Part shown: piece after piece, positions 10,387 to 21,221 of the stretch
How positions within the stretch are numbered: position 1 is the first letter of the stretch
Layout: each line of letters begins with the position of its first letter
NCBI GenBank assembly: GCA_917880885.1
Contig: OU862917.1
Coordinates: 52,994,727-53,058,726, forward strand
Length of the DNA: 64,000 nt
Source: Limnephilus marmoratus
Lineage: Eukaryota > Arthropoda > Insecta > Trichoptera > Limnephilidae
Direction of reading: 5' to 3'
Made by a program: the position numbers and the translations under genes
Notes under the pieces: generated by a model
The model's input: only the letters and a program-made list of their open reading frames with translations
What the model was told of the DNA's origin: nothing
The model's database searches: none

Positions 10387-10537
10387 GGGAACGTACCCAT
10401 ACTACTTGACCAACTTTTTGCAATTTTTAACCCCCCCCCGGTGACCAAAAACCTAAGCAACTCGCCGCTCATTTGTACTAAGCGTAGTATTTTGAAGACC
10501 TCCCCCCGAACAGGTCACGTAGTATGGGTACGTTCCC
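10387..10537. mobile_element. PIF/Harbinger-type MITE Harb-D, copy 1
   Basis: The 151-bp element has terminal inverted repeats GGGAACGTACCCATACTAC and TAA duplications at 10384-10386 and 10538-10540. A C9 tract and a C6 tract lie inside. Copies 2-4 are at 19253-19406, 39975-40136 and 56997-57159. Confidence 0.85.
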
Positions 10538-10602
10538 TAAGTACCCACCTACAAAACTCACGATTTTATAGGAATTTTTTGTTTTGATTTATTAAATAAC
10601 CA

Positions 10603-10901
10603 CTGGAGCGCTTTTTGCCACAATATGGCACTATTTAAAATACCTCGGATTGCGTTGCTGCCAATTTTGGCATATTTTCCCTAATTTGTAAGTAATTAAG
10701 TAAATCCTACGAATATGTGATAATCGGCATAAGATAGGTGATTTCGCTGGCTATCCAGAACTATAATCAGTTTATACGTCTCCGTATTAAAATTAGGAGG
10801 TACGATTTTCTTATTGTGGGTAGATAATATTCCACCAAAAAATCTCGAGCAATCGGAGAAAAAAGTTGTAAATTGAGCTGTCGTTCCAGTGGATAAGATA
10901 T
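10603..10901. mobile_element. MITE-Q copy 1
   Basis: The ends CCACTGGAGCG...and the inverse of CCACTGGAACG bracket about 300 bp. The interior (TTTAAAATACCTCGGATTGC; TTGCTGCCA) is shared with 13014-13240. The target duplication is unclear. Confidence 0.65.
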
Positions 10902-10921
10902 AAATAGGACCTATTTTTTGG

Positions 10922-10978
10922 ACGTGAGGTCTACTGTTCACAGAACTACTAATAATAGTTTGAACGTGAGGTCTACTT
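10922..10978 (+). repeat. outlying units of the 41-bp minisatellite
   Basis: One full and one partial unit (GAGGTCTACTGTTCACAGAA) lie 200 bp before the main array at 11184-11562. The DNA between is A+T-rich and partly self-complementary (10985-11035 with 11085-11135). Confidence 0.75.
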
Positions 10979-11183
10979 ATTTTTATTTTTTATTTTATTA
11001 AAATAATATTTGATAATGTTATTATCAAGATCTGCTAGTGTTTTAGTATGTATTTTTACTACAACTGTTTCAGCTGTAACAAAAAAACTTGCAGAACTTG
11101 ATGATAACATTTATTTTTTATTAAATTAAAAAAAAAATAATAAATGGAATTCTACGAATTAAACACAAAAAACAATTAATATG

Positions 11184-11562
11184 GTGAGGTCTACTGTTCA
11201 CAGATCTGCTAGTAATAGTTTTGACTTGAGGTCTACTGTTCACAGAACTACTAGTAATAGTTTTACATGAGGTCTACTGTTCACAGAACTAATATTAATA
11301 GTTTGGACGAGAGGTTTACTATTCACAGAACTACTAGTAATAGTTTTGACGTAAGGTCTACTGTTCACAGAACTACTAGCTATAGTTTTACATGAGGTCT
11401 ACTGTTCACAGAACTAATATTAATAGTTTGGACGAGAGGTTTACTATTCACAGAACTAATATTAATAGTTTGGACGCGAGGTCTATTATTCACAGAACTA
11501 CTAGTAATAGTGTTACATGAGGTCTACTGTTCACAAAACTACTAATAATAGTTTGTAACTTA
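11184..11562 (+). repeat. 41-bp minisatellite with higher-order structure
   Basis: About nine units follow GTGAGGTCTACTGTTCACAG + AACTACTAGTAATAGTTTTGA. Variant units alternate in a fixed order (TTTTGAC-, TTTTACAT- and TTTGGACG-type junctions), giving a trimer that repeats twice. The array is non-coding. Confidence 0.85.
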
Positions 11563-12215
11563 TTTACGTATTAGTTAAGTGAAATAAAAAAAAGAGAAAA
11601 CACACGACGTGACCGGAAATCGCACTCAAGAACTTCCGCTAATCGAACGGAACTAAACGGCTCTAAAGCACAGCAACTCTGAGGTAACCTTTCAACCCAC
11701 CGTGAATATCCGATACCTATTATGAATTGAATGTGAAAAAAAGCAATAACATCAGAGTTATTGCTATGCTCCTGCTCCTGCGGTGAATTGCTGCCCTTAA
11801 CTGTATTTTTATTGGCCAGCTTTTACTTCGCTTCAATTGATTATTGGTATTATTTGTTGGACAATAACTTTTAAGCTTCCCATAGATTACTGATTTTTTT
11901 ACATTTACTTTTTTTGACACAGTGGCTACATAAATCGAGCCTACTTATATATAATCAAAAACAAAGGGAGAAATGGCAAGTATAGGGTTGTCGCTGAGCT
12001 ACGACCAAGCTGTACAGAGACTATCAAAGCGGTGAAGCAGGTTGAAAAATGTAGTTTCATCAAACAAAATGTTTCAAACGGTTTCACATAAAATGCTTAT
12101 CTCCGTCAATTTTTCGAATTTCTTTAAAAAAATTGGTAAGAGCATTCTTAATAATTGCGTCTTTCAAATGCTTCTTGCAAATGAAATAAAAGAATGATAA
12201 CTTTTTTTACAGTGT
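11563..12215. other. unassigned A+T-rich DNA
   Basis: Nothing recognised. The 66-residue frame at 11720-11920 looks accidental. Confidence 0.5.
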
Positions 12216-12306
12216 CCTGGTGCCTTGTTTAGGATTTGATCAAGGAACATGGAGGCGTTTGGGCCCCTCCCAGGAACTGCCCCCCCTCCCTTAGTACGCC
12301 ACTGCA
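12216..12306. mobile_element. possible DNA-transposon end
   Basis: The segment ends CCCTCCCTTAGTACGCCACTG, the inverse of a CAGTGGCGTACTAAGG-type terminus often seen on insect DNA transposons. No matching second end is identified. Confidence 0.3.
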
Positions 12307-12310
12307 CAAC

Positions 12311-12387
12311 TGTTAAGTCACCGAACGTAGCAAATCACTCGTGGTGAGCCATTGGTTATCCAATAAATACACGCCTCCCAATTTGAG
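12311..12387 (-). repeat. rA retroposon 5' fragment
   Basis: It matches the first part of rA in reverse: GTTAAGTCACCGAACGTAGC ... TTGGTTATCCAATAAAT ... GCCTCCCAATTTG. The 3' part is missing. Confidence 0.7.
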
Positions 12388-13012
12388 AATTCTATGGTGT
12401 GTATGTAGAGACATGGTAGAAACAAAGGCGTGGTGCTGGTGTGCGTAGATGTGATTTGCTTAGCACGGGTGAACGATGTTGGCGACAGTTTGGTGCTAGT
12501 TCATACTAATTTATGTCGTTCATGCCCCATCTCCCCTGTTTCTATGATCTATTATCTCCACAGTATGCTCACACTGCACAAGTGCACATATACCAATATA
12601 AATATGTTAATCTTCAATCTTACTGGATTTCTGATATTTTCTACGGTGTGCAGATAGATGACTTCAATGCACGCAATTTCAGCGTACCTAACTAAGGCAT
12701 AAGGCCATATAGTTTAGAGAAACACACAAGGCAAAAATGTGTGTATTTTTAGTGTACCTCATAACACCACGAATATACGTAATAGACATAAAATTCGCTT
12801 GGCAAACGGTGTTTAGAAACGGTAATTTTTAGCGAAAATGTGGTTTTTGTTTATTTTGTGAATAATATCATAAAAAAGAAAAAGGGTTGGTTAAGGGAAA
12901 CTGACACAGATAATCTTATATGCATTCATAAATTTCCAATGAAAAAATATTTTTTTTTGGTAGTTTACCATTATATTTTTTAAAAAGTAATGAAAAACTT
13001 TATTTTAATTCT
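12388..13012. other. unassigned A+T-rich DNA
   Basis: Nothing recognised. Short hydrophobic frames at 12430-12695 carry no motif. Confidence 0.5.
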
Positions 13013-13013
13013 A

Positions 13014-13240
13014 CTACCACTGGAGCGCTTTTTGACACAATATGACACTATTTAAAATACCTCGGATTGCTTTGCTGCCAGTTTTAGGCAAATTTTCCAT
13101 AGGAGCATTTGTTCTTAATTTGAAATATTAAGTTAAGGTATGATTTTTTTAATGTGGGCGGAAAATATTCAAAATGATCACCAAAAAATCACCAGCTTTC
13201 CGAGAAAAAAGGTTTAATTTGGTCTGTCGCTCAAATGGTT
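13014..13240. mobile_element. MITE-Q copy 2
   Basis: CCACTGGAGCGCTTTTTGAC ... TACCTCGGATTGCTTTGCTGC matches 10603-10901. The right terminus is degraded (CTGTCGCTCAAATGGTTAAG). Confidence 0.6.
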
Positions 13241-13556
13241 AAGCGAAATGATGAGAAAAGCCTCAATTTATCAAAAGCATGTTTTTGTTATTCGTAATGT
13301 AAAACGATTCATAGTAAATATCATCAAAAACAGTTTTTTCAGAAACTTTCACAAAACATTTAGAGGTCTTAAATATTTTTCTCAATGTCCCGAACTAGTA
13401 GGCGAGTACCGAAAGCCACTGAAAGAATATTTTGTTATCTGAAAATCATCACACCTAAATTACCCATTACTATACGGGACTATAAGGGACGTACCTGACT
13501 TACTTTAACCTGTAATTCCTACCGGTAGCGACCACTGACCTAGACAATATATAGCT
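13241..13556. other. unassigned DNA with a MITE end fragment
   Basis: Bases 13480-13515 (AAGGGACGTACCTGACTTAC) match the left terminus of the TTAA-flanked MITE at 61411-61667. The 64-residue frame at 13248-13442 has no recognised domain. Confidence 0.45.
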
Positions 13557-14297
13557 ACTAGCTGACCCGGAAAACGTTCTTATGCTATATAAATTATTTC
13601 TAGTGAATATTTTGCTTGTTAAATAAAAAATAATGAATGTATTGTAATTGTGTGATGGGATCTATGACCGAAAGAGGAATGGAGCGCTGTAGACGACGAC
13701 CGCCGAAAAACAAAAAAAAAACATTAATTTAAGTAGGAAAATGAAATAAAGAAAATCAATATTACTTTCGAAGAGCAGTTGAGTGTACGATATTTTTGTC
13801 AGTCCGTATTTAGCCAACACAATTAAGCTCGATGGTTTGCCCACGCGAGAACATGATGCCGAATAAAATATAAAAATGACGCGACGCTTCTCGTAAATGT
13901 CTTGCGCATGTGTGGATGAAAGTTCAATGAGGCGGACGTAGCGCCATCTGTCATTTAACAACATAAATAATTTCGTTCTGTTTCAAAAATGAAAGACGGT
14001 TAAATTTGTTCATACAAAAAAACTAAAATCGTGAAAAAAAAAATGGGAGGGTGGGGGTAGTAGAGTTAAAATTTGGGGTTATAAGTATTTTTTGATTCTA
14101 AATAAAGAAAAAAATATTTAAAAAAATTGAAAAAAGGATAGGAACACCCTAATCACTTAGCGGTATGAAATATACTTTAAGACCTATTCTCATACCTACC
14201 AAATATACATTAAAAAATCATAAAAATCGGTCGAGCCGTTTCGGAGGAGTGCGACCGCAAACACCGTGACACGATATTTTTTTTATATATATATAGA
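13557..14297 (-). mobile_element. complete non-autonomous Helitron (Hel-1)
   Basis: Read on the minus strand it starts TCTATATATATATAAAAAAA (inverse at 14278-14297). It continues CACGGTGTTTGCGGTCGCAC and ends at a hairpin plus CCGGGTCAGCTAGT (inverse at 13557-13571). A 5' TC and a 3' CTAG|T are Helitron hallmarks. It encodes no Rep/helicase. The sibling copy on the plus strand is at 33226-34200. The 100-residue frame inside is not a gene. Confidence 0.8.
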
Positions 14298-14632
14298 ATA
14301 AACGAGTTTCAGATTCAATTATCCGCCATTCCGTAATCTATTTATCCTAGCTTCTGGTTGTGCATAAATAGTAATATTATGAAGATGACTTGACTGACTT
14401 AATATATTTCCCCCAGGGACATGCAGAGAAGATATAGCTTTTCAACAAGCGCTCAGTCTTGAGGCGTCTTCTGACTTGATGCTGCATATTCACGAGATTT
14501 ATTTCTAGAAATATGCAGATTAGAAGTTTGGGGTGACTTCACTTCAAAAGTCAAGTCGAAATATCTATCCGAGGAAATGCACATATGCAGAGAGTGCATA
14601 CTACATAATATTGCTAAGAGAGCCTAGGCCAG
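14298..14632. other. unassigned DNA
   Basis: Nothing recognised. Confidence 0.4.
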
Positions 14633-14710
14633 GGGTGGCGAACCAATGGCACGCGACACAATATTTTGGGCACGTCACTGATCAGTGATCACAAAATTTA
14701 TTATGCACTA
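14633..14710 (+). mobile_element. hAT-type terminus fragment
   Basis: It begins CAGGGGTGGCGAACCAATGG, a hAT-like terminal repeat. The opposite end is not found, because the rA copy at 14860 and other sequence follow. Confidence 0.4.
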
Positions 14711-14859
14711 CGAAAAGCAAAAAGAAGTAATTGCAAGTGCATTGAAAGACAGTAATAAACAGTCTATGATTAAATATGCTGGCTATGATTAAATATGTTG
14801 GCAAAAATTGTCGTAAAAAAAAACGTGCGCGATCGTCATACGAATACTCAATTTAATAG

Positions 14860-15140
14860 AACACCTCTGCCATAGGTCACCACAAGTGGTTCGTTACATT
14901 TGGTGATTTAACAGGGGTGCCCAGGTTCATGGGGTGAGGTTTGTCTAGGTCTTGGAGGCGGATGACTAGGATACACTGAACCCCAGATTCCTACCCACCC
15001 CTTAAACCCCTTTCCTTCCCAGAACTCTCTTCTCCTTCCTTTCCCTAAAAAACCCTCCACACAGCATCCCCAAAAATAACGCAGGCCTCGAGGGAAATTA
15101 TTTTCCTCAGGGCCTTCTGTGTGGAGCTAATGTAAAAAAA
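14860..15140 (+). mobile_element. rA retroposon, short subfamily
   Basis: It carries the rA signature blocks in order: CTGCCATAGGTCACC, GGTGATTTAACAGGGGTGCC, GGTCTTGGAGGCGGATGACT, CCCAGATTCCTACCCACCCC, the hairpin GAGGGAAATTATTTTCCTCA, GTGTGGAGCTAATGTAAAAA. The oligo-A end suggests retroposition. It lacks the internal segment of about 110 bp present at 17590-18038. Confidence 0.8.
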
Positions 15141-15472
15141 GTTAATAAAGAGTTTTTAATTGATACTAAGTATTTATTATTATTATTTTCCCAATTTATC
15201 TTCACAAAATCAAGTCAAAATTATTTGATGGCTCGTTTGACCAATTTTATTTTCAAATTTCGTAGTTAATATTCAAGTTCTGTTATTTTGGGCAATTTAT
15301 TTCACAGAGTGGTTGATTTACTTACTTAGTAGTTCTACTTACTTGAGAAGAACTTTCACAGAACTTGAATATTAATTGTGAAATTTGATGAAAAGTTCTC
15401 GTTCCGTGAAACAACTAACCCTTAGTATCGCTCAAATGAAAGAGCATTATTCAGAATCGTAAAGTTGCTCGA
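15141..15472. other. A+T-rich DNA with a small inverted repeat
   Basis: AGTTAATATTCAAGTTCTGT (about 15264-15283) recurs inverted at about 15358-15380. Otherwise nothing is recognised. Confidence 0.4.
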
Positions 15473-16020
15473 AATGGCTTTAGCCATGCTTGGTGACCAG
15501 ATCTTACTAATAGCCTGGTACTTCCCAACCTTCGCCGTCCACTTTCTCAAATCCTCCCTTAAACACGGTAAGTTTTAAAGCTCTTAAAAAATATATATGT
15601 TATTCTTGAAGATAATGTCTAGACTTTGCCCGCGCCGAAACGTAAATTATATAAAATTCCCTCGATAGAAAAAAATCGCAAAGTATGCTCCAAAAATTAT
15701 GATTAACACGTTTGTTTCAGTTATTTTACAAGTTATATGTATGAAAAAATTCACAGTGTTTTTTTAAATGCTGTTTAAGATAATGCCCGCGAGATTTTTG
15801 CTCTATTTTAAACGAGTCGTGTTTTATTAAACATTTTCGCAATTTTCGCATCGATTTTGTCGCTGTAAATTTTAGCGCTCTCCTCTAACATTCGTAATTT
15901 CGTATCTCTCCATCTTCTTCTTTTCCAGCCCGGTTGCAGAGCCTTAAGCCTCACAATATACCACAATTATAGTTTCGCTGACTTTTGTTGAGAGCAGTTG
16001 GAACTCTTGTACGGTACATA
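15473..16020 (+). repeat. SINE-B copy split by about 370 bp
   Basis: SINE-B body pieces lie at 15473-15562 (GAAATGGCTTTAGCCATGCT, TGGTACTTCCCAACCTTC) and 15928-16020 (GCCTCACAATATACC, GCAGTTGGAACTC). Between them is unrecognised sequence (15563-15927), presumably an insertion. Confidence 0.6.
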
Positions 16021-16490
16021 TTTATATGAAAAAAATCTTGTATTATTAACAAATATTCTAATAATCCGGAAGCTAGTTGATTAATGAACATAAAGATATA
16101 ATTTGCTTGCGACTCTTAGATTAAGTATTTTAAGCCAAGTTCAAATAATAGAGACCATAAAAATACTTAATTAAGCTGGAAAAAGAAACCCCTGAGTCAT
16201 CATTTGGGATCATCACTTAACGACCTTCAGTCAAATTTAAACAATGCAGTAATTAGGGAAACTTAAAAGGGTTATTACCATTAATAATTTCCGACATTTT
16301 ACTCGGAAATCAATAAGGGCATAGGTAATAAAAATAAAAGTAGGTACACAATACATTTCATTAAAAGGTCTAACCGCAGTTTGATAATGCCTTCAGAAGG
16401 CTGGCCATCAGCCACGCCTAATAATAATTACACAGCAGAACTTGTTTTATAAATAAACTATTTTTACTTCTTCGAACTTTGCAAAATAAC
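16021..16490. other. unassigned A+T-rich DNA
   Basis: Nothing recognised. Confidence 0.5.
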
Positions 16491-16620
16491 TTTGTGGTAT
16501 CATTTTTCATATAATGAATAAAAAATCACTTTGTTTAAACCACTATTTTTAAAACAAATCAACATGTTTCGACAACAATGTTGTCTTCATCAGGATATGT
16601 TACTATAATAAATGACAAAC
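16491..16620 (-). mobile_element. Penelope-like terminus, ACATGT variant
   Basis: On the minus strand, bases 16593-16561 read CTGATGA-A, stem GACAACA/TGTTGTC, GAAACATGTT. This has the same architecture as the ACCGGT copies, but the palindrome is ACATGT. ATCACTTTGTTTAAACCAC at 16529-16547 matches other Penelope-type tails in the window. Confidence 0.6.
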
Positions 16621-16918
16621 AAGTATAGACAAATTAGAATAAATTATAACATAGACAAAATATTAAAAAGTAGAGGTGATTAATTACTGACTAATCATAA
16701 AAATAGTTATACAAAATTAAATATAAAAATTATTTAAGGAAAAAATTGCATTTAGATAATAATTTTTTTTTAAGAATAATTAATTAAAATAATTAGTCTA
16801 AATCAAAAAATAATTAAATAATAAATAATAATATTATTGATAAAAGAAACAAAATGTATAATGTAGTTGTACTAATTGAAGTTAATAACAATGAATAAAA
16901 TAAGGTTCCACACGTTTT
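16621..16918. other. very A+T-rich spacer
   Basis: Nothing recognised. Confidence 0.5.
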
Positions 16919-17045
16919 TTGATTTTCACGGCTAAAAGTATTTTCGTTATTTGTTTTTGGGGTATTATTGGACAGCTTTACAGTGTCCATCATCGGGGCA
17001 GAAGTAGCGCAACACGGCATAACACGGCAAAACAAATAACGAAAA
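16919..17045. repeat. dispersed repeat with CACGGCATAACACGGC
   Basis: GATTTTCACGGCTAAAAGTA ... TTCGTTATTTGTTTTTGGGG and CACGGCATAACACGGCAAAA are shared (inverted) with the insert at 9354-9411 in a SINE-B copy. The ends TTCGTTATTTG and CAAATAACGAA are mutually inverse, so it may be a small DNA element. Confidence 0.45.
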
Positions 17046-17589
17046 AAAGAGGTTAGTTTTTATTTTATTTTATTTATAAACAGAAACAAGCAGTAACAAG
17101 TTTCATGTCATAATGACGTTGTAGCCAGTTGGAACCGTTTCGGAATGGAAGGATTTTGAAATCAATAATTATGAAAGAATACGTGAAAATTACCCATTTT
17201 TAGTACAATGTTCAGAATTAGAAAAATAAACTTCAAATTTTCCATACATTTTAATGGTAGGTAGGTACTTAGAGTTTGTGAAAATACCCCATTCTCAACA
17301 GATAGACCCAGAAATATAACAAGAGAATGGCTAAGGGACAGCTGTTTCACGGAAATATTAACTTTTAATGTTGATGATTTGTTAATCCTTCAGGCTAATT
17401 TGTTAGCTTTTCGAAACAACTCATAAAAGTCTCATAGAAATAGTTTATCTCCCTTATTAGCGTAGTGAGAAATATGATCAAAACGGTATTAGAAAGAGAA
17501 AACACCACGCTATGTATAGAACAGTTAACCACAAAATAATTAAAATTTCCACCTTTACGAAACCAATGTTTCCGATAACAATTCGTTTA
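17046..17589. other. unassigned A+T-rich DNA
   Basis: Nothing recognised. Confidence 0.5.
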
Positions 17590-18038
17590 CAATTTGGGAG
17601 GCGGGTATGGGTACCGCCGACCCGGGAACTATTTTTTGGATAATCAACACCTCTGTCATAGGTCACCCCTACGTTTGGTGACTTAACAGGGGTGCCCGGG
17701 TTCACGGGGCGAGATTTGTCCAGGTCTTGGCGGTTGGTGCATCTGCCCACCTGGGTGGTGGGTAGGATCGAGAGAGAGACTGGTTGAGGGATGTCTTTTA
17801 TCCTCTCCAACTAGAATATCTCGACTCACTGCCTTGCACCGCAGTGGGAGGGTTGGATTCATAAGTCCGATACTTCTGGACATACTAACCCCAGATTCCT
17901 ACCCACCTCTCATACCTTTTTCCTTCCCAGAACTTCCTATCCTTTAAAAAGACCCTCCATACAGCATCCCTAAGATGACATAGGTTCTGAGGGAAATTAT
18001 TTTCCTCAGGGCCTCCTATGTGGAGCTAATGTAAAAAA
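17590..18038 (+). mobile_element. rA retroposon, full-length long subfamily
   Basis: This is the best reference copy, about 449 bp. It starts CAATTTGGGAGGCGGGTATG and ends GGAGCTAATGTAAAAAAA. The extra central segment (17728-17885: TGCCCACCTGGGTGG, GACTGGTTGAGGGA, CTTGCACCGCAGTGGGAGG) is missing from short copies. There is no tRNA or 5S head and no protein frame longer than chance. Class: SINE-like, or a short LINE-derived retroposon. I cannot name it. Confidence 0.8.
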
Positions 18039-18900
18039 ATAACAATTTGAAATAAAATTACGAAAATTTGTGAATTTAAAAAATATATTTTTACCTGAAA
18101 TGATAAAAAAGTGAAGTAATGACAACGTTTATAGTAATTACATTTGTCTAGTCAAATACAATATATTACATGTGTTTTTATTTATTCTTTCATTACTAGT
18201 AACTTTAGTTGGCAAAAAGTAAGGCGTGCCATTTTTAAAAGTTTTTAAAGTATGCTTTAAAAAAATAATATTTAAAAAATTACCGAACTTTTTAATAACA
18301 AAATTTTAAAGCTTAAATTATCCCTTTCAAACGAAGTTTTTAATTTTCGGAAACGTTCACAAATTTTCCTTTTTTTTGGAGTTTAATGCGAAGCGGAAAT
18401 ATTCTAACCCACTGACAGAATATGGTCGAAGCCTGAAGGTTAAAAGTTCTGTGAAACAATTGGCCCCGAGTTATCATTGCGTTCACTTCCCTTTATTTCC
18501 TCCTTAAAATAGATTCCACTTTTCTTTCCTCTTTCCTTGTACCGAGTTTGAATTCCAGCAAGAGAGTTTGTTTTGTTCAATGGGTACTACTGAACAGGTA
18601 GAATTGCGAGGGATTAAAACATTCCTGTTATATATATTTGCTTGGCGGATGACGGGAATTTTCATTAAATGCACCGAGAGCAGGGGCGGATCAGACAATA
18701 CTAGGAAAAAATCTATTGTGAACGTGATTTTCATGAAATAAATTTCATGTAAGTGGAACAGCTCCGTGGGCTTTTTCAGACCAAACTTATTTTTGAATTT
18801 GATGCCAAAATACCCATCAAAAGTTTTGAACAAAGAAGTAAAAAAAAAAAAAAAAACGAGTGTGCTTTAGACCACACGACTGAAGTAAAACTACAAGACA
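18039..18900. other. A+T-rich DNA with a weak dispersed repeat
   Basis: Bases 18330-18440 (ATTTTCGGAAACGTTCA; GCGAAGCGGAAATATTCT) resemble 30985-31093. The remainder is unassigned. The 109-residue minus-strand frame at 18504-18833 has no recognised domain. Confidence 0.4.
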
Positions 18901-18928
18901 AATGAATGCTAAATTACCAAACGTAGCG

Positions 18929-19101
18929 AACGGGGTGATCTATGACCTAGGGGTGACATATGACATTAGGATGAAGTACGGCCATGGGGTGACCTACGAC
19001 CTTGGGGTGACCTACCACCTTGGGGTTACCTACGACCTTGGGGTGACCTACGACTTTGGGGTGACCTACGACCTTGGGGTGTCCTACGACCTTGGGGTGA
19101 C
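18929..19101 (+). repeat. 18-bp minisatellite grown from an rA segment
   Basis: About 9.6 units of CTTGGGGTGACCTACGAC. The preceding bases ACCAAACGTAGCGAAC and the unit itself match the rA segment CTTGGGGTGACCTATGGC (minus sense). The unit is a multiple of three, so both strands stay open (GVTYDL on plus, VVGHPK on minus) without being a gene. A (CCTTAT)n tract follows (19103-19130). Confidence 0.85.
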
Positions 19102-19252
19102 TATCCTTATCCTTATCCGTATCCTTATCACTCCCCAAGTCAAGCGTGCGTAAAGGCCCGACCGTTTGCCTAGCAATCGATCACGGTTCGCATCGATTAC
19201 CATGACATTTTTCGTAACAATCACCACTTTTCGTAACGCATTCACCAGCTTA

Positions 19253-19406
19253 GGGAACGTACCCATACCACGTGACCAACTTTTTGCAATTTTTAACCCC
19301 CCCCCCCGGTGACCAAAAACCTAAGCCCCCCGCCGCTCATTTGTACCAAGCGTGGTATTTTGAAGACCCCCCCCCTAAACGTGTCACGTAGTATGGGTAC
19401 GTTCCC
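19253..19406. mobile_element. Harb-D MITE, copy 2
   Basis: 154 bp with inverted termini GGGAACGTACCCATACCAC and TTA duplications at 19250-19252 and 19407-19409. It carries a C11 and a C9 tract. Confidence 0.85.
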
Positions 19407-19684
19407 TTACCCCCTAAGTCGAGCGTCCGTAAAGAAGTTTTACTTCAAAAATCATAATTTATAGGTATTATCTACTAGTGACTAGTGTGTACTGTGGACT
19501 TTAACCATGTCTTCGCCACGTATTTTTAGAACACATTACCCATTGGCAGTGCAAGGGTTGATTTTGCTATGTTTTGTGCGCGGGCGAGATGCTCATGGAA
19601 AATTTGTCATAACTCTCACAAAGACATTGACCTATATAGAGTGGGTGAAGGGAGTGGGAAATTTGGAGTAACTCTCCCAAAGAA

Positions 19685-20111
19685 TCATTTATTGGATAAC
19701 CAACACCTCTGCCGTAGGTCACCCCAAGTGGTTCGCTATGTTTGGTGACTTAGCAGGGATCCCTGCGTTCATGGAGTCAGGTTTGTTTAGGTCTTGGTGG
19801 ACAATGCATTTGCCCACCCACTGCGTGGCGTGCTTGATCGGGAGAGACTAATTGAGGGAGACGTATTGACCTCTCCAGCCGGACTCTCTCGATCTGTCAT
19901 CTTGCACCGCAGTGGGAGGAATGGATTCATACTTCCGTCACTCCTGGACAGTGGCCACACTGATCCCCAGAGTCCTACCCACCCCTCATGCCTTTTCCTT
20001 CCCAGAACTTCCTCTGCTTCCCATCCCTAAAAAGACCCTCCACACAATATATCCCAAAGATGACATACGACCTGAGGGAACTTTTTTTCTCCTGTGGAGT
20101 TAATATAAAAA
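19685..20111 (+). mobile_element. rA retroposon, long subfamily, 5'-truncated
   Basis: It runs from ATTGGATAACCAACACC to GTGGAGTTAATATAAAA. The long-subfamily centre (TTGCCCACCCACTGCG, CTTGCACCGCAGTGGGAGGA) is present. The 3' hairpin is degraded. The frames over it are not genes. Confidence 0.8.
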
Positions 20112-20390
20112 GATCCGCTCCTGACAGAGCATTGTTCTAATAACTCTAGTGGGATTTCTCAGAATAACTCATTTCGAATACCGACCGCATGCAAAATACA
20201 CTGCATTCTATACGCCCTGTACATCAGGTGGGGAGGGAGGTACAAACTCTGTTCTAGGAATACATAAGAGTACCAATATATTATGTGCAAACAACACATA
20301 AATAATATCTATAATTCTACATCTCAATCGAAGAATTCCAAGATTCTGCAATAAAAATATTCATTATAAAATCAATAGCGTATTCTTAAA
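20112..20390. other. unassigned A+T-rich DNA
   Basis: Nothing recognised. Confidence 0.5.
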
Positions 20391-21010
20391 ACAAATAATA
20401 ATAATTGGATGATTTATATAGCGTCGTTTTTGTGAAAAATCACCTCAAGGGCGCTGTAAAAACTTATAATACATTTCTAAAATCTAAAAAAACTACAAGC
20501 TAGACAAATTGCCTAAAAATGAATGAAAACAGGACCATACTTACCTGGGAGGTCGCTTGAAATTAACACTGAATATTGTCTTAAAGAAATGTAGCGCACG
20601 CAGAGGACATAATTGTGAACACATGTTATTTAATCCTGCACAATAATTTAATATTATTATGTAATATATTATTTGATGAGTGTATTTTGGAAAGAAAAAG
20701 CAACATTTAATGATGGGTAGTGGAGTAGTTCCTAAATGTGATTCGTCAAGAGACAGAATGATGTGTAAGGACTCGAGTAATTTTAATTTAGTAAGAAAAG
20801 TGTGATCAGGACATTTCATAGGCAATACAAGTATGATACTCTCAGATAGGTATATTTAAATTAAGGGTATGAGAGTCCAAAAAGGTAGGTTTTTGGTTTG
20901 GAGCTAAACTCTGTTGGGCTTGTTATGCCTCTTAATTCCGGAGGTAGTCTATTCCAAGCCTTAGGCCCAGATACTCCGAAAGCACGATCTCCAAACTTAG
21001 CTGTAGATAT
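20391..21010 (-). mobile_element. CR1/L2-like LINE 3' end
   Basis: On the minus strand this runs from the C-terminal coding end (20998-20861) through a 3' UTR to a tail reading AGCGCCCTTGAGGTGATTTT ... CGCTATATAAATCATCC then (ATT)n. The same tail occurs at 57430-57504 and, more diverged, at 59313-59600. Confidence 0.65.
20861..20998 (-). pseudogene. C-terminal piece of a CR1/L2-like reverse transcriptase ORF
   Basis: The 45 codons before a TAA give FGDRAFGVSGPKAWNRLPPE, then LRGITSPTEF and KTYLFGLSYP. The pattern (A)F...GPKxWNxLPPxLR...F...LKTYLF is the familiar C-terminus of CR1/L2-type LINEs, downstream of the reverse transcriptase. Everything upstream is lost at about 21010, where an rA fragment begins, so this is a 5'-truncated dead copy. 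Confidence 0.65.
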
Positions 21011-21029
21011 AAAAGTTTTTTAACATCAG

Positions 21030-21215
21030 CCGAGGAAAATAGAAGGAAAATGTATGAGGGGTATAGAAACCTGCGGCAGTGTGTCCAGGAGTGACGGAAG
21101 TATGAATCTTTTCCTCTCACTGCTCTGTAAGGCGACAGAACTAGAGAGTCGGGCTGGAGAGGTCAAAATATCTCCCTCCACTAGTCTCTCCCGATCCAGC
21201 CCGCTTCTTACTTAT
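21030..21215 (-). repeat. rA fragment (long subfamily centre)
   Basis: Reverse rA pieces: CAGTGTGTCCAGGAGTGACG, AGAGTCGGGCTGGAGAGGTC, CCCGATCCAGCCCGC. It is bounded by a CR1-like LINE on one side and an RTE-J fragment on the other. Confidence 0.65.
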
Positions 21216-21221
21216 TTTTTT

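Noticed and set aside
11184..11562. CRISPR-like array
   Set aside because: Direct tandem units without unique spacers, in eukaryotic DNA: a minisatellite.
18902..19153. Open frame of GVTYDL repeats, with an opposite-strand frame of VVGHPK repeats
   Set aside because: Produced by an 18-bp minisatellite whose unit is a multiple of three. No start context, and the source sequence is a non-coding retroposon.
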